Assembly (NCBI GenBank): GCA_045430305.1
Contig: JAILXW010000003.1
Span: forward strand, 620,001 to 684,000
Length of the DNA stretch: 64,000 nt
Direction of reading: 5' to 3'
Origin: Agarilytica sp045430305
Lineage (GTDB): Bacteria > Pseudomonadota > Gammaproteobacteria > Pseudomonadales > Cellvibrionaceae
Notes under the pieces: model-generated
Seen by the model: only the letters and a program-made list of their open reading frames with translations
Told to the model about the DNA's origin: nothing
Database searches by the model: none
Position numbers and translations under genes: made by a program
Part shown: positions 25,769-34,734 of the stretch, piece after piece
How the letters are laid out: every line of letters begins with the position of its first letter
Numbering within the stretch: the first letter of the stretch is position 1

Positions 25769-26464
25769 ATGAGTTTAAAACGTATTCTGATTGTTGTTGG
25801 TATAGCGTTGGTTGTCGCGCTATTTTTTGTCTTTGATTTAAGTCAGTATTTTGAATTTGAACGTTTGCAAGCCTGGGTTGAGCAGGAACCTGTGTTGGCG
25901 GCAGCCGCTTATGTCGTGGTGTATATGTTAGTGGCAAGTTTGAGTTTGCCCGGTGTAGGCCCTTTGTCTATTGCTGGTGGCGCTGTGTTTGGTTTGTGGT
26001 GGGGTGCGGTGCTGGTGTCTTTCGCGAGTTCGATTGGTGCAACGATCGCGTTTTTAATTTCACGAACCCTTCTGCGTGATTGGGTGGAGCGTCACTTCCA
26101 AAAAGCGTTGAACAAGGTAAATGAAGGGGTTGATCGTGACGGTGCGCTTTTTCTGGCGACGTTACGGCTTATTCCGCCAATTCCATTTTTTATTATTAAT
26201 CTTACCTTTGGTTTAACCCATCTAAGCGCGAAGACTTTTTATATAGTGAGTCAGGTAGCGATGTTGCCCGCGACATTTCTATTTGTTAATGCGGGGGCCA
26301 GTATCGGCAGGGTGGAAGAGTTTTCGTTTTTTGAACTGTTTACGCCAGAAATTGTATTGTCGTTTGCGGCATTACTTATGTTTCCAATCGCTATTAAATG
26401 GGTTATGAAAAAAACCGGCCTCACTAAAAATCAAGAAAAATTTGATACGGTTGAGAGCGAATAA
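25769..26464 (+). CDS. TVP38/TMEM64 family (DedA-superfamily) membrane protein
   Basis: 231 residues with about five hydrophobic segments. The superfamily core is visible: SLPGVGPLSIAGGAVFGLWW, followed by GATIAFLISRTLLRDWV, and RLIPPIPFFIINLTFGL with the re-entrant-loop arginine-proline motif. The family includes lipid scramblases and transporters. It overlaps the next gene by one base (TAATG), so the two are translationally coupled. This pairing with a mercuric-reductase-like flavoprotein recurs in many bacteria; the joint function is not known to me. Confidence 0.9.
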   Translation: MSLKRILIVVGIALVVALFFVFDLSQYFEFERLQAWVEQEPVLAAAAYVVVYMLVASLSLPGVGPLSIAGGAVFGLWWGAVLVSFASSIGATIAFLISRTLLRDWVERHFQKALNKVNEGVDRDGALFLATLRLIPPIPFFIINLTFGLTHLSAKTFYIVSQVAMLPATFLFVNAGASIGRVEEFSFFELFTPEIVLSFAALLMFPIAIKWVMKKTGLTKNQEKFDTVESE

Positions 26465-27885
26465 TGAAATACGACGCGAATCTTATTGTCATAGGGGCAG
26501 GTGCGGGCGGTTTGGTTTCTGCCTATATTGCAGCGGCGGTAAAAGCGAAAGTTTTTCTAATAGAAAAAGATGCAATGGGTGGCGACTGCCTGAATACTGG
26601 TTGTGTGCCAAGTAAAGCCTTAATAAAAGCGGCGAAGATTGCGCACCAAGGTCGAAACGCGACAAAATACGGCGTTACACATTCAGGCACTGAAATAGAC
26701 TTTAAAAAAGTAATGGGGCGTGTTCACGAAGTTATCGCAGACATTGCACCGCACGATTCGATTAAACGCTATACGGCGTTGGGCGTCGATTGTGTGCAGG
26801 GTGAGGCAAGAGTTACATCGCCAAATACAGTTACCGTAAATAATAAAGAATTGAGTGCGCGACATATTATTGTTGCCACGGGGGCAGGCCCATTTGTGCC
26901 GCCCATAAAAGGCATTGAGGCAATCCCTTACTTAACCTCAGAAAACCTTTGGCAGTTAGAAGCGTTACCGAAAAAACTATTAGTGATGGGGGCTGGCCCA
27001 ATAGGGTGTGAGTTGGCTCAAGCGTTTGCCCGGTTAGGTTCCAAGGTGAGCGTGGTTGATCTCGCTGATAAAGTCTTGCCGCGAGCAGACAAAGACGTTT
27101 CGCAAGAAGTTCAAAAAACGTTTGAGCGTGAAGGCATAACACTTTATTTCAATAGCTCAATTGAATCGCTAGATCGGGGTCGCGCTTTAATTCAGTGTGA
27201 ACATGAAAGCGTGGCGGTTGAGTTTGATGAGCTTTTGGTTGCTGTTGGTCGTAAGCCGAATACGCAAGGTTTTGGCTTGGAAGAGCTAGGTGTAAAGCTC
27301 AATAAAAATGGTACAGTTGCCGTCGATGAATATATGCGCTCTAGCGTGCCTTCGATTTTGGCGTGCGGGGATGTGGCAGGGCCGTACCAGTTTACACACG
27401 CAGCGAGTCATCAAGCGTGGTATGCATGTGTGAATGCATTGATGGCACCGTTTAAAAAGTTTAGGGTCGACTATTCTGTAATTCCCTGGGTGATATTTAC
27501 CGACCCAGAGGTGGCTCATGTAGGTGACTCGGAAGATGAATTGATCGAAAAAAATATTCCTTATGACATTTATAAATATACATTGGATGACCTCGATCGC
27601 GCCATTGCAGATGGTGACAATTATGGTTTTGTTAAAGTCATGCTAAAAAAAGGAAAAGATACCATATTGGGTGTGACGATTGTCGGCGCAAATGCTGGTG
27701 AAATGCTACCTGAGTTTGTGGCGGCTATGAAAAACAAAAAAGGTTTGAGTAGTATCATGGCGACTATTCATAGCTACCCCACCTGGAGCGAGGCAAATAA
27801 ATATACTGCTGGTGTATGGAAAAAATCCACAGCGCCAAAAACCCTACTTCGCTGGGTTGAATTGTTTCACCGCTGGCGCAGATAG
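26464..27885 (+). CDS. FAD-dependent pyridine nucleotide-disulfide oxidoreductase (mercuric reductase/lipoamide dehydrogenase-like)
   Basis: 473 residues. FAD-binding GAGAGG (11-16), redox-active Cys42 and Cys47 in GGDCLNTGCVPSK, the NAD(P) site GAGPIGCELA, and a C-terminal dimerisation domain with IHSYPTWSEANK carrying the His of the His-Glu pair. It lacks the vicinal C-terminal cysteines of true mercuric reductase and ends WVELFHRWRR. It is coupled to the TVP38 gene and followed at 80 bases by the ArsM-type methyltransferase. A role in metalloid or thiol handling is possible but unproven. Confidence 0.9.
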   Translation: MKYDANLIVIGAGAGGLVSAYIAAAVKAKVFLIEKDAMGGDCLNTGCVPSKALIKAAKIAHQGRNATKYGVTHSGTEIDFKKVMGRVHEVIADIAPHDSIKRYTALGVDCVQGEARVTSPNTVTVNNKELSARHIIVATGAGPFVPPIKGIEAIPYLTSENLWQLEALPKKLLVMGAGPIGCELAQAFARLGSKVSVVDLADKVLPRADKDVSQEVQKTFEREGITLYFNSSIESLDRGRALIQCEHESVAVEFDELLVAVGRKPNTQGFGLEELGVKLNKNGTVAVDEYMRSSVPSILACGDVAGPYQFTHAASHQAWYACVNALMAPFKKFRVDYSVIPWVIFTDPEVAHVGDSEDELIEKNIPYDIYKYTLDDLDRAIADGDNYGFVKVMLKKGKDTILGVTIVGANAGEMLPEFVAAMKNKKGLSSIMATIHSYPTWSEANKYTAGVWKKSTAPKTLLRWVELFHRWRR

Positions 27886-27964
27886 TGCTTATTGGCTAGG
27901 CCTCGCTAGAAAATAAATTAAGAAAACTCCATTTAATATCAGCTAGAAATAGAGAGAAAGTTTT

Positions 27965-29023
27965 ATGTCGGTAGAGCTTAACGTTCAAGAACGCTATGCA
28001 GAAGGCGCGCAAGAAAAACAAGAGGCACTTTGTTGCCCGGTAGATTATCAAAAAGAATTACTGGAATTACTGCCGCAGGAAATCATTGAAAAAGATTATG
28101 GTTGTGGCGACCCCTCACGCTATGTGCGAGAAGGTGATGTGGTGCTTGATCTTGGAAGTGGTGGCGGAAAGGTGTGCTATATGGCTGCACAGCTTGTTGG
28201 TGAGAATGGCCACGTACATGGGGTCGATATGACGGATGAAATGCTAGCGCTGGCAAACAAATATAAGGCAGAAATGGCAGAAAAACTCGGCGGTCATCGC
28301 GTGAGCTTTCACAAGGGTTTTATCCAAGATTTAGCCTTCGATTTAGAGGCCGCAACCACCTTTGCTAATGCTGCCCCCTTGGCCAATTTGGAAAGTGTGC
28401 ATGCTTACGAGCTGTGGAAGAAAAAGCAGGCTAGGCAAGCGCCGATGATTGCTGATGCATCTATTTCGCTAGTTATTTCGAATTGCGTACTAAATTTGGT
28501 TGAGCACACCGACCGTGAAAATATGTTGCGTGAAATATATCGCGTGCTTAAGCCGGGTGGTCGTGTCGCCATTTCTGATATTGTTTCGAATAAAGTGGTT
28601 CCGAAAAAATTACAAGAAGATGAAAGACTATGGAGTGGTTGCATTAGTGGCGCATTTCACGAGCGTGAATTTTTACAGGCGTTTAAAGACATTGGTTTTT
28701 CTAATGTTGCTTATGATAAGTGGGATGAAACTCCCTGGCAGGTGGTAGAAGATATTGAATTTCGCTCCGTCACTTTGATAGCGAGCAAACCTCTAGAAGA
28801 AAAGCCAAGCACTCGTTCTGAATGCGAGGTGATGTACGTTGGCCCTTATTCTCAAGTGATTGATGATGGCGGCCACTGTTTTCACAAGGGGGAGCGTACA
28901 AAAGTAGATGAGTCTACATTTCAACTCCTGAAAGAAGATGCAAGTTTCGTTTTGTTTGGCGAGCAAGCGCAGTCTTCGTCGTGTTGTGCGCCAGCGCAAA
29001 AAACGAAATCAAGTTGTTGTTAA
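27965..29023 (+). CDS. arsM: ArsM-type arsenite S-adenosylmethionine methyltransferase
   Basis: 352 residues. The SAM-binding motif is VVLDLGSGGGKVC (59-71). Three cysteines lie in the ArsM contexts: Cys47 (DYGCGDP), Cys174 (ISNCVLNLV) and Cys226 (SGCISGAF), which bind trivalent arsenic in characterised ArsM proteins. A CC pair (23-24) and a C-terminal SSCCAP...SSCC tail add possible metalloid ligands. It methylates arsenite, giving less toxic or arsenosugar-precursor forms. No arsR or arsenosugar radical-SAM gene is adjacent, so the regulator and the following steps are elsewhere. Confidence 0.87.
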   Translation: MSVELNVQERYAEGAQEKQEALCCPVDYQKELLELLPQEIIEKDYGCGDPSRYVREGDVVLDLGSGGGKVCYMAAQLVGENGHVHGVDMTDEMLALANKYKAEMAEKLGGHRVSFHKGFIQDLAFDLEAATTFANAAPLANLESVHAYELWKKKQARQAPMIADASISLVISNCVLNLVEHTDRENMLREIYRVLKPGGRVAISDIVSNKVVPKKLQEDERLWSGCISGAFHEREFLQAFKDIGFSNVAYDKWDETPWQVVEDIEFRSVTLIASKPLEEKPSTRSECEVMYVGPYSQVIDDGGHCFHKGERTKVDESTFQLLKEDASFVLFGEQAQSSSCCAPAQKTKSSCC

Positions 29024-29066
29024 GGGCTAAAAACACGGAATATTTTTATGTTACGATATGTCGGTC

Positions 29067-29086
29067 GCGATCGATGCGCGATCGAT
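29067..29086 (+). repeat. Tandem GCGATCGAT pair
   Basis: Two copies of GCGATCGAT (29067-29075 and 29078-29086) are separated by two bases, so centre-to-centre spacing is 11 bases, one helical turn. They lie between arsM and the outer-membrane protein gene, about 165 bases before its ATG. Could be a regulator site; no known factor assigned. Confidence 0.35.
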
Positions 29087-29248
29087 AACCCTTTCTTTCT
29101 CGAATTTTGATCGTATCGATTCTTGAAGTCTGTAATGTTTCATCGTTATTGGTAAGAATGGACGTGTCCCGCTCTATATTGTGTGGGCAAATTTACGCAG
29201 TAAACGGAAAGCAAGAGGGAAGTATGTATTTATTTAACGGAGTCTCAA

Positions 29249-29962
29249 ATGCCCCTGAAAAAACTATCTTATCTTATTAGTGCTTTGTCTGTCGTTTCAT
29301 TGCCTTGCTTGGCTGATGTTGCCCAAGTAGAAAATGCATCAGAACAAATGCCGGAACAAACAGCGGAACAAAAAACAGAATCGGCGCCTTCAGGCCAAGC
29401 CAATCAATCAGTGATGCATGAAAAACGCCCCGAGATCGTAAACACGAAACACGGGTTTTATTTTTCGCTTGGTGAGTTTGACCTTAGCAGTAAGGTCGCT
29501 CGCGAAGAAGGCGTTAAAGATAATGCCACCTACTTTCAGTTTGCTTGGCAGGCGCAAGATAAAACTTGGCTGTGGGGCGCAGGGCTTTCTGGTTTGTTAT
29601 ATACCGATCGCCGAGATTTTACCCAGTTTGTGGAAGACCAAAGTGGTGATGAGTTTTCCGCAGATTCAGAAGCGCAAGCGGTGAATATATTTGGTGAGGG
29701 CGGTTATGCTTACGCGCCTTCTAAATTTGTGTCGCTCGATATGCTGGTGGGTTTGGAGGTAGTACTTTCAAGCGAGCGTTCAATCGCAAATTGTACCGAT
29801 TGTTATTCTGAAGATATTGATATTAATAGCGGCCTATATATTTCGCCACGGGTGCGATTGTTGGCGGGTGAGCATGGTTTTATGGTTGGCTTAGCCTACC
29901 AGCGTTATTTGGAGGCTGATATTGAAGGCGGTGTAATGCTGACTATTGGTGGTCGGTTCTAG
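29249..29962 (+). CDS. Outer-membrane beta-barrel protein
   Basis: 237 residues after GGAG at suitable spacing. A signal peptide (MPLKKLSYLISALSVVSLPCLA) precedes a Gln/Glu-rich linker of about 45 residues. Then comes a series of alternating amphipathic strands (TYFQFAWQAQDKTWLWGAGL, YISPRVRLLAGEHGFMVG) ending in a C-terminal aromatic (GGRF), the usual signal for Bam-dependent barrel insertion. Probably eight strands. Function unknown. Confidence 0.75.
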   Translation: MPLKKLSYLISALSVVSLPCLADVAQVENASEQMPEQTAEQKTESAPSGQANQSVMHEKRPEIVNTKHGFYFSLGEFDLSSKVAREEGVKDNATYFQFAWQAQDKTWLWGAGLSGLLYTDRRDFTQFVEDQSGDEFSADSEAQAVNIFGEGGYAYAPSKFVSLDMLVGLEVVLSSERSIANCTDCYSEDIDINSGLYISPRVRLLAGEHGFMVGLAYQRYLEADIEGGVMLTIGGRF

Positions 29963-29974
29963 TTTTCTGGTTAA

Positions 29975-30006
29975 AGAAATAGTAGTTTGAAAAAACTACT
30001 ATTTCT
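29975..30006. terminator. Perfect 14-bp hairpin with GAAA loop between convergent genes
   Basis: AGAAATAGTAGTTT (29975-29988), loop GAAA, then the exact complement (29993-30006). It lies 12 bases after the outer-membrane gene stop and includes the last codons and stop of the hybrid kinase gene on the other strand. Low GC, but the perfect stem and A/T flanks suit a bidirectional terminator. Confidence 0.55.
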
Positions 30007-32335
30007 CAAGGCCAACACTATTCAATGCTTCGTTTAGTTTGTCTAGGGTGACGGGCTTGCTAAGAAAGTGGTTCATACCGCAATCAAATACGCGTTGGCG
30101 GTGCGACGCTTCCACGTGAGCAGTAAGTGCAATGATGGGGGTTGAAGTGATAGCACGGTTGCGTTCTTCTTCACGAATACGTTGTGTTGCATCGAAGCCG
30201 TCCAGTTCTGGCATTTCACAATCCATTAAAATTAGATCATAATTTTTTTCGGTATCGAAAAACATATTCACGGCTTCTAGGCCGTTCTCGGCAAAATCAG
30301 GTTTTATTTCAAACTTGCCGAGTAAGCCTTCTATCACCATGCGGTTTACGGGGTTGTCTTCTGCAACAAGTACATTGAGCTCTGAGTGGTTTGGTTTTTT
30401 GTCTGATAAAGGCATAAGTGGATTAAGCTGCGTGCCATACCCCTGTGATATCAATATGTTTTTAATGTTCTGAATAGCAATGGGTCTGGGAACGATGCTA
30501 GTAACAGAAAATAACTGAGTTTGTGAGAATGATGAAGCTTGCTGATTAGTTAGCATCAACATTGGCGTATTGCGATAACGTTTAAACTTTCTGATTTGTT
30601 GCGCTAGGGTAAAGCCATCGTAAGTCGCTGGTTGGTGATCGATCACGATAAAATCCACCGTGTCTCTGAGGCTTGCAATTCTATTTTCGATCGAGTCAGA
30701 ACTGGCGGTGATGGATTCCAAGCTTAAATTCCAGCTAGCAATGTGCTGGGTTAAGCAGTTGTTCATGGTCTCACTAATATTAAGGGTGAGTAATTTTTTA
30801 CCTGAGAGCGCAAGACTACAGCTAGGAGGGGCGGCCTCGATCGCTTTAGTGTCTTCGGCGAAGCAGGATGTAAACCAAAAAGTGGAGCCTTTATCTTTTT
30901 CGCTTTCTATACCAATTTCGCCACCCATAAGTTCCGCTAGTTGTTTACAGATGGCTAGGCCTAACCCGCTGCCGCCAAATTTGCGTGTGGTTGAGGTATC
31001 TGCCTGTTGAAAGGCTTCAAATAGTTTGCCCTGAACTTCTTCTGAAATACCTATGCCGCTGTCGCTGATCGCGAAAAGTAGTTTTACATCGCCATCACTC
31101 GCTTCGCTTTCATAATTAACATTGAGAATTACGAACCCTTCGGATGTGAATTTAAACGCGTTGCCGACTAGGTTAACGATAATTTGTCGAAGGCGAGTGG
31201 GGTCGCCAACGAGTAAGGTTGGGGTGTCGGGTGCGATATTACTTATCAGCTCAATGTCGCGTTTGGCGGCCACTGCGCTAAATAATTTGAAACAGTTTTC
31301 GATAAGCTCTTCTAAATTAAAGCTAATTCTTTCTAGAAGCATTCTTCCTGATTCAATTTTTGAATAGTCGAGAATATCATTGATGATGTCTAGCAATGAT
31401 TCACCCGAGCGATACAGTACATCGAGATAATGTTTTTGATTGCTATTTAAGGGGGTGTCACGAAGCATTTCAACCATGCCGACAACACCATTTAATGGTG
31501 TGCGAATTTCATGGCTCATGGTTGCGATGAATTCACTTTTGGCGCGGTTCGCAGCTTTGGCTTCTTCGATGAGTCGTCGTGTTTCTAGTTTTTGCTCTTT
31601 TTCTTCGAGCAGGGCTAATTCGATTGCACGACGTTGTTCGATATCGCGTATCAAGGTAAGGCGCATGGTTTCGATAGATTCTACTGCAAGGTCCAGTTCA
31701 TCCGAGGGGGCGTAATCTGGCCGATTTCTGTCGAGCTTGAGTGGTTCGTTAAGGTTAGAGCTTTTGCGCGAGGCCAGGTAGTTTGCAATGGTGGTAATGT
31801 GATTAATTAGATGGTTACGCAAACTAAATAAAATCAAAATTGCGAGCAGGGCCACTGTGACAGTTTCAAGCAGTAAGTGGGCGCCGATTTTGCTAAGTGT
31901 TTTGGATGATAGAAAAGCTTCACTTATGCGTACATCCATTTCCGCAATACCCTTAGAAAAAGGATAGGTGTAGGTTTTTTCTGTTTCATTTGACCAATAA
32001 AATTCACCCATGCGATGACTAGCAAAGCCGTATTCATCGATGCCATTGCCCGAATTTAGGCGCAATTTTACCCCTTGAAGCTTTTCACTTTCGATTAAGC
32101 GTTCTATCAATAGGTACAACTCGTTTATGTCACCACTATCAAGAGTCTGTATTAGGGGGGAGGCGATGACGCGAGCAAATGAATCGATGCGGCGTTCGAG
32201 GTCGTTTTCGTTCTCAAAATAGATAATGGAGAGGCGGATGGTCATACTGAGCGCAACAGCAAAAAACCCAATCGCAATAACGATGTAGGTGATTTTTTGT
32301 GCCAATGAGTTTTTGTGAAAACGTAGGTTTTCCAT
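29999..32335 (-). CDS. Membrane hybrid histidine kinase with two receiver domains
   Basis: 778 residues. Two membrane helices (about 14-36 and 150-172) flank a periplasmic sensor region of about 115 residues. Then come a HAMP-like linker and coiled coil, HisKA (ATMSHEIRTPLNG), and HATPase (DPTRLRQIIVNLVGNAFKF, DSGIGI, GSGLGLAI). A degenerate receiver (about 530-640, lacking the acidic pocket) follows. The last is a canonical receiver with VAEDNPVNR, phosphoacceptor Asp in LILMDCEMPELDG, and KPV. No Hpt domain is fused, so phosphate goes to a separate Hpt protein. No cognate regulator is adjacent. The stimulus is unknown. Confidence 0.92.
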   Translation of the reverse strand: MENLRFHKNSLAQKITYIVIAIGFFAVALSMTIRLSIIYFENENDLERRIDSFARVIASPLIQTLDSGDINELYLLIERLIESEKLQGVKLRLNSGNGIDEYGFASHRMGEFYWSNETEKTYTYPFSKGIAEMDVRISEAFLSSKTLSKIGAHLLLETVTVALLAILILFSLRNHLINHITTIANYLASRKSSNLNEPLKLDRNRPDYAPSDELDLAVESIETMRLTLIRDIEQRRAIELALLEEKEQKLETRRLIEEAKAANRAKSEFIATMSHEIRTPLNGVVGMVEMLRDTPLNSNQKHYLDVLYRSGESLLDIINDILDYSKIESGRMLLERISFNLEELIENCFKLFSAVAAKRDIELISNIAPDTPTLLVGDPTRLRQIIVNLVGNAFKFTSEGFVILNVNYESEASDGDVKLLFAISDSGIGISEEVQGKLFEAFQQADTSTTRKFGGSGLGLAICKQLAELMGGEIGIESEKDKGSTFWFTSCFAEDTKAIEAAPPSCSLALSGKKLLTLNISETMNNCLTQHIASWNLSLESITASSDSIENRIASLRDTVDFIVIDHQPATYDGFTLAQQIRKFKRYRNTPMLMLTNQQASSFSQTQLFSVTSIVPRPIAIQNIKNILISQGYGTQLNPLMPLSDKKPNHSELNVLVAEDNPVNRMVIEGLLGKFEIKPDFAENGLEAVNMFFDTEKNYDLILMDCEMPELDGFDATQRIREEERNRAITSTPIIALTAHVEASHRQRVFDCGMNHFLSKPVTLDKLNEALNSVGLEK

Positions 32336-32483
32336 CGACGCTCGTCGTTATATTTGGGGCTTAAAGATGTAGTGAAAGTGTAGCATTGAAAGTTCTTAAG
32401 AACTCAGGCGTGGTCTCTAAAGCGCACGATTTCAAGCCGTTTTTTGCCAAATTGGCGACGCTGGTCTCTCTGCCTGCCAGATT

Positions 32484-33644
32484 TCATGTGAAGTGCTCTA
32501 AAACAGTGTTCAGGAAGTTTCGCCCTAGGGCGCTTGTTCTTACGATGCCTGACTGATATTCAATCAAGCCTTTTGAGCTAAGTGCTTTGATTGTCGGGGC
32601 GATGCTTGAGAAGCTAAGGCCGGTGCGAGATTCGAACAATTCAGGGCTGAAGCCCTGGTTCAGGCGCAGTGCATTCATCACAAATTCTAGGGCTAAGTTG
32701 TCTGTCGGTATTGCTTCCGTTTTAGCGCTGCGAGAACCGCTGCGTTCCAGGTAGTCTTTTGGCAGGCGCGTCTTTTGATAGCGCAAGATCTGATTTTTTT
32801 GGGCCAGTGTGATTTTACCGTGGGCGCCAGCTCCGAGGGCGATGTAGTCGCCAAACTGCCAATAGTTGAGGTTGTGTTGAGAGGCTTTGCCTGCGCGTGC
32901 GTATGCAGAAACTTCATACTGTACAAAGCCGGCCTCCAAAAGCGCTTGTGAGCCCTCTTGAGTAATGTTGAGCAGGGTGTCTTCATGTGGCAACGAAGGT
33001 GGGCGGGAATAAAACTCAGTATTTTGTTCTATTGTCAGCTGGTACCAAGAGATATGGCTTGGTGAAAACGAAAACGCTTCGGCTAGGTCTGCCAGTGCGT
33101 CTTGAGATGTTTGCCCTGGTAGGCCATGCATCAGGTCAATATTAAAATTATCGAAGCATTCTCGCGCCTGTATGAGGGCTGCCTTGGCCTCTTTCGTACT
33201 ATGAATACGGCCTAGCGCTGTTAGATGTTTGTCAGCAAAACTTTGCACGCCCATCGACAATCGATTTACGCCGGCAGCACGGAGTTGGTGAAAGTCTCCG
33301 TGCTCAACCGTGCCGGGGTTTGCTTCTAGGGTTATCTCAATAGAATTTTCAAAACCAAAATGTTTTTCCAGTAGTTCGATTATTTCGCCGATTTGTTCTG
33401 CTGGCATTAGGCTGGGTGTACCGCCGCCAAAAAATATGCTGCCAAGGGGCCGCTTATGTAGCCACTCTAAGTCATGCAATAAGTCATCTTCGAGTGCCTT
33501 GATATAGGCTTTAAAGGGGATTTCTTCATTTGATGTATGACTATTAAAGTCGCAATAGGGGCATTTTTTTACGCACCAAGGAATATGGATGTAGGCAGCT
33601 AGAGGCGGCTGTAGCAGCTGTAATGGTGCGTTATGTTTGGTCAT
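32484..33644 (-). CDS. hemW: HemW, radical-SAM haem chaperone (oxygen-independent coproporphyrinogen III oxidase-like)
   Basis: 386 residues from ATG 33644 (MTKHNAPLQLL), the usual HemW length; the frame runs on to 33758 without support. The radical-SAM cluster Cys24, Cys28 and Cys31 is in WCVKKCPYC. Further motifs include FFGGGTPSL, GVQSF and NIDLMHGLPGQT. It lacks the HemN-specific N-terminal residues. It binds haem and delivers it to respiratory enzymes. In Pseudomonas it follows rdgB directly; here a UbiA-family gene is inserted on the other strand. Confidence 0.93.
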   Translation of the reverse strand: MTKHNAPLQLLQPPLAAYIHIPWCVKKCPYCDFNSHTSNEEIPFKAYIKALEDDLLHDLEWLHKRPLGSIFFGGGTPSLMPAEQIGEIIELLEKHFGFENSIEITLEANPGTVEHGDFHQLRAAGVNRLSMGVQSFADKHLTALGRIHSTKEAKAALIQARECFDNFNIDLMHGLPGQTSQDALADLAEAFSFSPSHISWYQLTIEQNTEFYSRPPSLPHEDTLLNITQEGSQALLEAGFVQYEVSAYARAGKASQHNLNYWQFGDYIALGAGAHGKITLAQKNQILRYQKTRLPKDYLERSGSRSAKTEAIPTDNLALEFVMNALRLNQGFSPELFESRTGLSFSSIAPTIKALSSKGLIEYQSGIVRTSALGRNFLNTVLEHFT

Positions 33645-33802
33645 GGTGTTGATTAATGTTGTGCGTTTGTTAGAGGCGAGTTGCTTGAATAGAGAGCGAC
33701 ATCTTAAATCTATCGCGGCGTGCTCGCTACGACAAAAGTGGCATGCTTGGTTCGCCAAAGCAGTGTTAGACTTTATTTTGCTGATTCTAAGATGGAAAAA
33801 TT

Positions 33803-34696
33803 ATGGCTGTTGCTACGCTTATTCAATCTATTCGCCCTCCTTTTTTACTCTTAACACCCATATGTGTGCTCTTGGGGTTTGCAGCATCGTCAGCACAATG
33901 GAATTCGTTATTGTTTTCTTTGGTGTGTGTGGGGGCGTTGTTCGCCCATGTTTCAGTGAATGCGCTAAACGAATATTTTGATTTTAAGTCTGGCTTAGAC
34001 CTTAACACAACGAAAACCCCTTTTAGTGGCGGTAGCGGAGCGCTGCCCGCTGATCCAGCCAGCGCTCGTAAAGTGCTTGCTCTCGGTATTGTCAGTCTGT
34101 GTTGTGCTATAGCGTTGGGGTGTTATTTGGTATGGCTAAGTGGTACAGAGCTGCTAATTTTTGGTGTGCTGGGTATTTTGCTTGTTGTTTTGTATACGCC
34201 CTGGATTAATCGCAATGCAATGATTTGTTTGGTGGCTCCAGGTTTGGGGTTTGGTACGTTTATGGTGCTCGGGGCGGCTTGGGTTTTCGCCAAAAATGTC
34301 TCTGTTGAGGCTATGGCGGCTTCTCTTGTACCCTTTTTCTTGGTGAATAACTTGTTATTGTTAAATCAGTTTCCTGATTTAGAGGCAGATAAAGCCGCTG
34401 GGCGAAAACATTTGATTATTCGCTACGGTGTCTCGGTGGGCGTTAAGGTTTACGCATTGTTTTTATGTTTGGCGGGGCTCAGTGTTCTTGTGGCAGTGGT
34501 GTTACAGATTTTTCCGCCGTTCAGTCTTCTGTGTTTGGTGTTTCTTTTGCCAGCGATAAACACCTGGATAAACTTGAAACGATTACATGCTGATATTGGC
34601 AGTGAAGAAAAGTATTTGGCAATGAATGTTGTTTCTGCGTTGAGTGTGCCAGCAATACTCGCGACGACGCTTTTATTGGCCGGGTGTGGGGGTTAA
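33803..34696 (+). CDS. UbiA-family membrane prenyltransferase (MenA-like)
   Basis: 297 residues with about eight hydrophobic helices. The first Asp-rich motif is NALNEYFDFKSGLD (Asn/Asp-x3-Asp for Mg-pyrophosphate), and the second is NQFPDLEADKAAGR, both at the right spacing for UbiA enzymes. TPFSGGSG and RYG are typical of the MenA/UbiA side group. It would attach an isoprenoid chain to an aromatic acceptor. Ubiquinone UbiA is usually beside ubiC, so this is probably a second, MenA-like or other prenyltransferase. Confidence 0.85.
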   Translation: MAVATLIQSIRPPFLLLTPICVLLGFAASSAQWNSLLFSLVCVGALFAHVSVNALNEYFDFKSGLDLNTTKTPFSGGSGALPADPASARKVLALGIVSLCCAIALGCYLVWLSGTELLIFGVLGILLVVLYTPWINRNAMICLVAPGLGFGTFMVLGAAWVFAKNVSVEAMAASLVPFFLVNNLLLLNQFPDLEADKAAGRKHLIIRYGVSVGVKVYALFLCLAGLSVLVAVVLQIFPPFSLLCLVFLLPAINTWINLKRLHADIGSEEKYLAMNVVSALSVPAILATTLLLAGCGG

Positions 34697-34734
34697 GGCA
34701 GGGTGCCGAATTAAACTGTTATTTGCCCGGCAGT

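Noticed and set aside
26464..27885. Mercuric reductase (merA)
   Set aside because: The C-terminal vicinal cysteines that bind mercury are absent, and no merR, merT or merP is nearby.
32336..32483. Possible tRNA or small RNA gene between hybrid kinase and hemW
   Set aside because: No T-loop sequence, acceptor pairing or promoter-terminator structure could be found.
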